Of a stretch of 6,581 bases of DNA, positions 5,216-6,581 are shown one piece after another. Positions within the stretch are counted from its first letter, which is position 1, and every line of letters starts with the position of its first letter. The notes under the pieces were generated by a model that was not told the DNA's origin, searched no databases, and saw only the letters and a list, made by a program, of their open reading frames with translations. Both the position numbers and the translations under genes were made by a program. Source of the stretch: Acidobacteriota bacterium (lineage in GTDB: Bacteria; Acidobacteriota; Terriglobia; Terriglobales; Acidobacteriaceae); contig JAJXXG010000408.1 in NCBI GenBank assembly GCA_021781255.1, positions 1-6,581 on the forward strand, written 5' to 3'.

Positions 5216-6581
5216 TTGGATTGCTTTTGGGTAGAGCCGGTGCGACGCATCGCCTGAACTTCTTCGGCCAAGGCGATGATTTGCGCATCGGGAAGATACT
5301 CGTGTCCGGCCATGTCGGTGTTGGGGACTCCGAACTTAATAATTTTAGCAAGCGCGAGGCGTTGCTGCGTCGGGTTGAGTGCGGCGGGGATGTGCCTGAG
5401 CGACGCGGTGGCGAGGTCAGGCGGAAGCGTTTTGAAGCTGCCGCGCCAGCGGGTACGGACGTATCCGTTGGGTGCGTGGCAAGTGGCGCAGAAGTGCGCG
5501 TAGAGCGCGGCTCCGTTGAGGTGATTTGCGGCGGCGTTCGAAGCACTCGAGGGCTGCCATGAGGCGGCGACCTGCTGGAGGTGCTGCGCGCTGTCAGGAC
5601 TCTTGAGACTGGAGAGGTAAGCAATCAAGTCGTCGCCGCGGTTGTTGATGCCGGGCTTGCCACGGAAGAGGTAGGCGTAGGACGGCATGACGGAGTGATA
5701 GCTGAGCGCGCGCGGGTCGATCTGGTGGATGCGAAGCCAGAGCGGCGAGCGGCGGCTGCCGACGTTGGTGAGGTCGGGCCCCTGACGGCGGTTGCCGATG
5801 AGCGGGGGCTTCTGGTGGCGGATGGCCTGAAGGTTTCCGGTGGGTCCCCACATTTCGACATCGGGCGAATTGGGGCGGACATACTGCGAGTGGCAGTGGA
5901 TGCAACCTTCCGCGATATAGACGCGGCGGCCGCGCTGGATCGCGGTCAGCGAGGGTGCGGGCGGCCGCGGGCGGCGCGCGACCAGGATGCGGTGAACACC
6001 CCAGGAGACGGCGGAGACAAGGATGACGGCGGCAACTTCGCGGCGGTATCGGAAGGTGGTGGTGAAGAAGAGCGGCGCAGCGAAGGCGGCCGCGGCGATG
6101 ACGATGAAGGCGAGCGGCACGCGGTGGAGGTGCTGCGCCATTCCGATGCCGAGCGCGGAGCCGATCCAACCTGCAACGGCGTAGATGACTCCGGCGCGGC
6201 GCGCGCGCGCAGCAGGACTGGCGATGAGCAGGTAAGACGGCCAGGCGACGAGTGCGACGGAGTAAAGGGAGACTCCGATGGGATAGAGAAATGCGGCGGG
6301 GGCGGCGTGCGCGGGATGGAGCAGAAAGAGGCAGGCGACAGCAAGCGCGGCGAAGGCAGAGCCGAGCGTAGCGATGAGAGGCAGGCGGGAGAGTAGCCAC
6401 GCGGCGGCGAGCGCGGCCAGCAGATGGATGGAGCCGGTGCGCCAGAGATGCGCGGAACCGTGCCATGTTCCTGACTTGAGCGCGGGCGAGTTCTGGATGA
6501 TGAAGAAGGCAGCGGAGTCGAACCAGACGAGTGCGGTGAACCAAAGAACGATTGCGAAGAAGCCTGCACGGGAGGGCTCAG
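5212..6581 (-). CDS. Polytopic membrane dihaem cytochrome c with CcoO-like domain, N-terminus cut
   Basis: The frame is open from the window edge (6579) to TGA at 5212, giving 455 visible residues. The ATG at 6141 is internal: 146 hydrophobic residues precede it in frame. Numbering from the edge, about seven membrane segments are visible (roughly 6-28, 48-62, 67-88, 95-118, 127-147, 154-172, 181-199). A cytochrome domain like CcoO/FixO of cbb3 oxidases follows: CIHCH at 226-230, EMWGPTGNLQAI, then GPDLTNVG and VMPSY with the likely methionine ligand M298. A second c-type domain has CATCH at 364-368 and likely ligand M423 (TDMAGHEYL). The haem domains should face the periplasm and pass electrons to or from an oxidase or reductase. 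CcoO normally has a single membrane anchor and one haem, so this is not a standard subunit; a transporter-like or unknown membrane module fused to two haem domains fits better. No oxidase subunit I is in view. The hydrolase gene is coupled downstream. Confidence 0.85.
   Translation of the reverse strand, partial: EPSRAGFFAIVLWFTALVWFDSAAFFIIQNSPALKSGTWHGSAHLWRTGSIHLLAALAAAWLLSRLPLIATLGSAFAALAVACLFLLHPAHAAPAAFLYPIGVSLYSVALVAWPSYLLIASPAARARRAGVIYAVAGWIGSALGIGMAQHLHRVPLAFIVIAAAAFAAPLFFTTTFRYRREVAAVILVSAVSWGVHRILVARRPRPPAPSLTAIQRGRRVYIAEGCIHCHSQYVRPNSPDVEMWGPTGNLQAIRHQKPPLIGNRRQGPDLTNVGSRRSPLWLRIHQIDPRALSYHSVMPSYAYLFRGKPGINNRGDDLIAYLSSLKSPDSAQHLQQVAASWQPSSASNAAANHLNGAALYAHFCATCHAPNGYVRTRWRGSFKTLPPDLATASLRHIPAALNPTQQRLALAKIIKFGVPNTDMAGHEYLPDAQIIALAEEVQAMRRTGSTQKQSK

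Noticed and set aside
6139..6141. ATG as start of the cytochrome gene
   Set aside because: The frame continues upstream without a stop to the window edge and encodes coherent hydrophobic helices, so this ATG is internal.
5581..6396. 271-residue plus-strand open frame opposite the cytochrome gene
   Set aside because: It is glycine-, aspartate- and arginine-rich low-complexity sequence with no domain, antisense to a clear gene.
5594..6544. 316-residue minus-strand open frame overlapping the cytochrome gene
   Set aside because: It is very rich in R, P, H and L, the usual look of a shifted frame in GC-rich DNA. The overlapping frame has haem motifs and membrane helices.
5212..6581. Canonical CcoO subunit of a cbb3 oxidase
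   Set aside because: There are two haem motifs instead of one and about seven membrane segments instead of one, and no CcoN is visible; only the first haem domain is CcoO-like.

Overview
The window looks like a piece of a high-GC Gram-negative chromosome, most probably an Acidobacteriota of the Terriglobia type (Granulicella/Terriglobus/Edaphobacter-like). That assignment is inferred from overall protein character (C30-type carotenoid genes, an ECF sigma factor with a zinc-finger anti-sigma partner, cbb3-like cytochromes) and from base composition. No taxonomic marker gene is present. The window holds seven protein-coding genes, two of them cut by the window edges. I see no rRNA, tRNA, CRISPR array, transposase or phage gene.

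Layout. (1) 2-1880, plus strand: the end of a carotenoid-biosynthesis operon. It contains the C-terminus of a CrtI/CrtN/CrtP-family carotenoid desaturase/oxidase, a CrtQ-like membrane glycosyltransferase and a CrtO-like carotenoid acyltransferase. Each junction is a 4-bp ATGA stop/start overlap. The set resembles the late steps of the staphyloxanthin pathway: oxidise or desaturate a C30 carotenoid, glycosylate it, then acylate the sugar. (2) 1881-2238: non-coding, with a strong 18-bp imperfect hairpin, a second small hairpin beside it, and an intrinsic terminator that serves the minus-strand genes. (3) 2239-3633, minus strand: a regulatory pair made of an ECF-type sigma factor (TTG start) and, 120 bp downstream, a membrane-anchored zinc-finger anti-sigma factor. 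The gap between them is rich in GTCAC/GTGAC repeats. (4) 3761-4222, plus strand: a small four-helix membrane protein of unknown function, divergent from the sigma factor. (5) 4196-6581, minus strand: a metallo-beta-lactamase-fold hydrolase of the UlaG/NAPE-PLD type. It is joined by another ATGA overlap to a large membrane-bound dihaem cytochrome c whose N-terminus lies outside the window.

The points of most interest are two. First, the cytochrome gene: the reading frame stays open from the obvious internal ATG (6141) to the window edge. This adds at least 146 residues of hydrophobic, probably polytopic membrane sequence in front of a CcoO/FixO-like haem domain and a second haem domain. Second, there are three GTGA-N6-TCAC palindromes (the core spacing of CRP/FNR-family sites) within 830 bp around the sigma/anti-sigma locus. 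Two of them lie in its intergenic regions.
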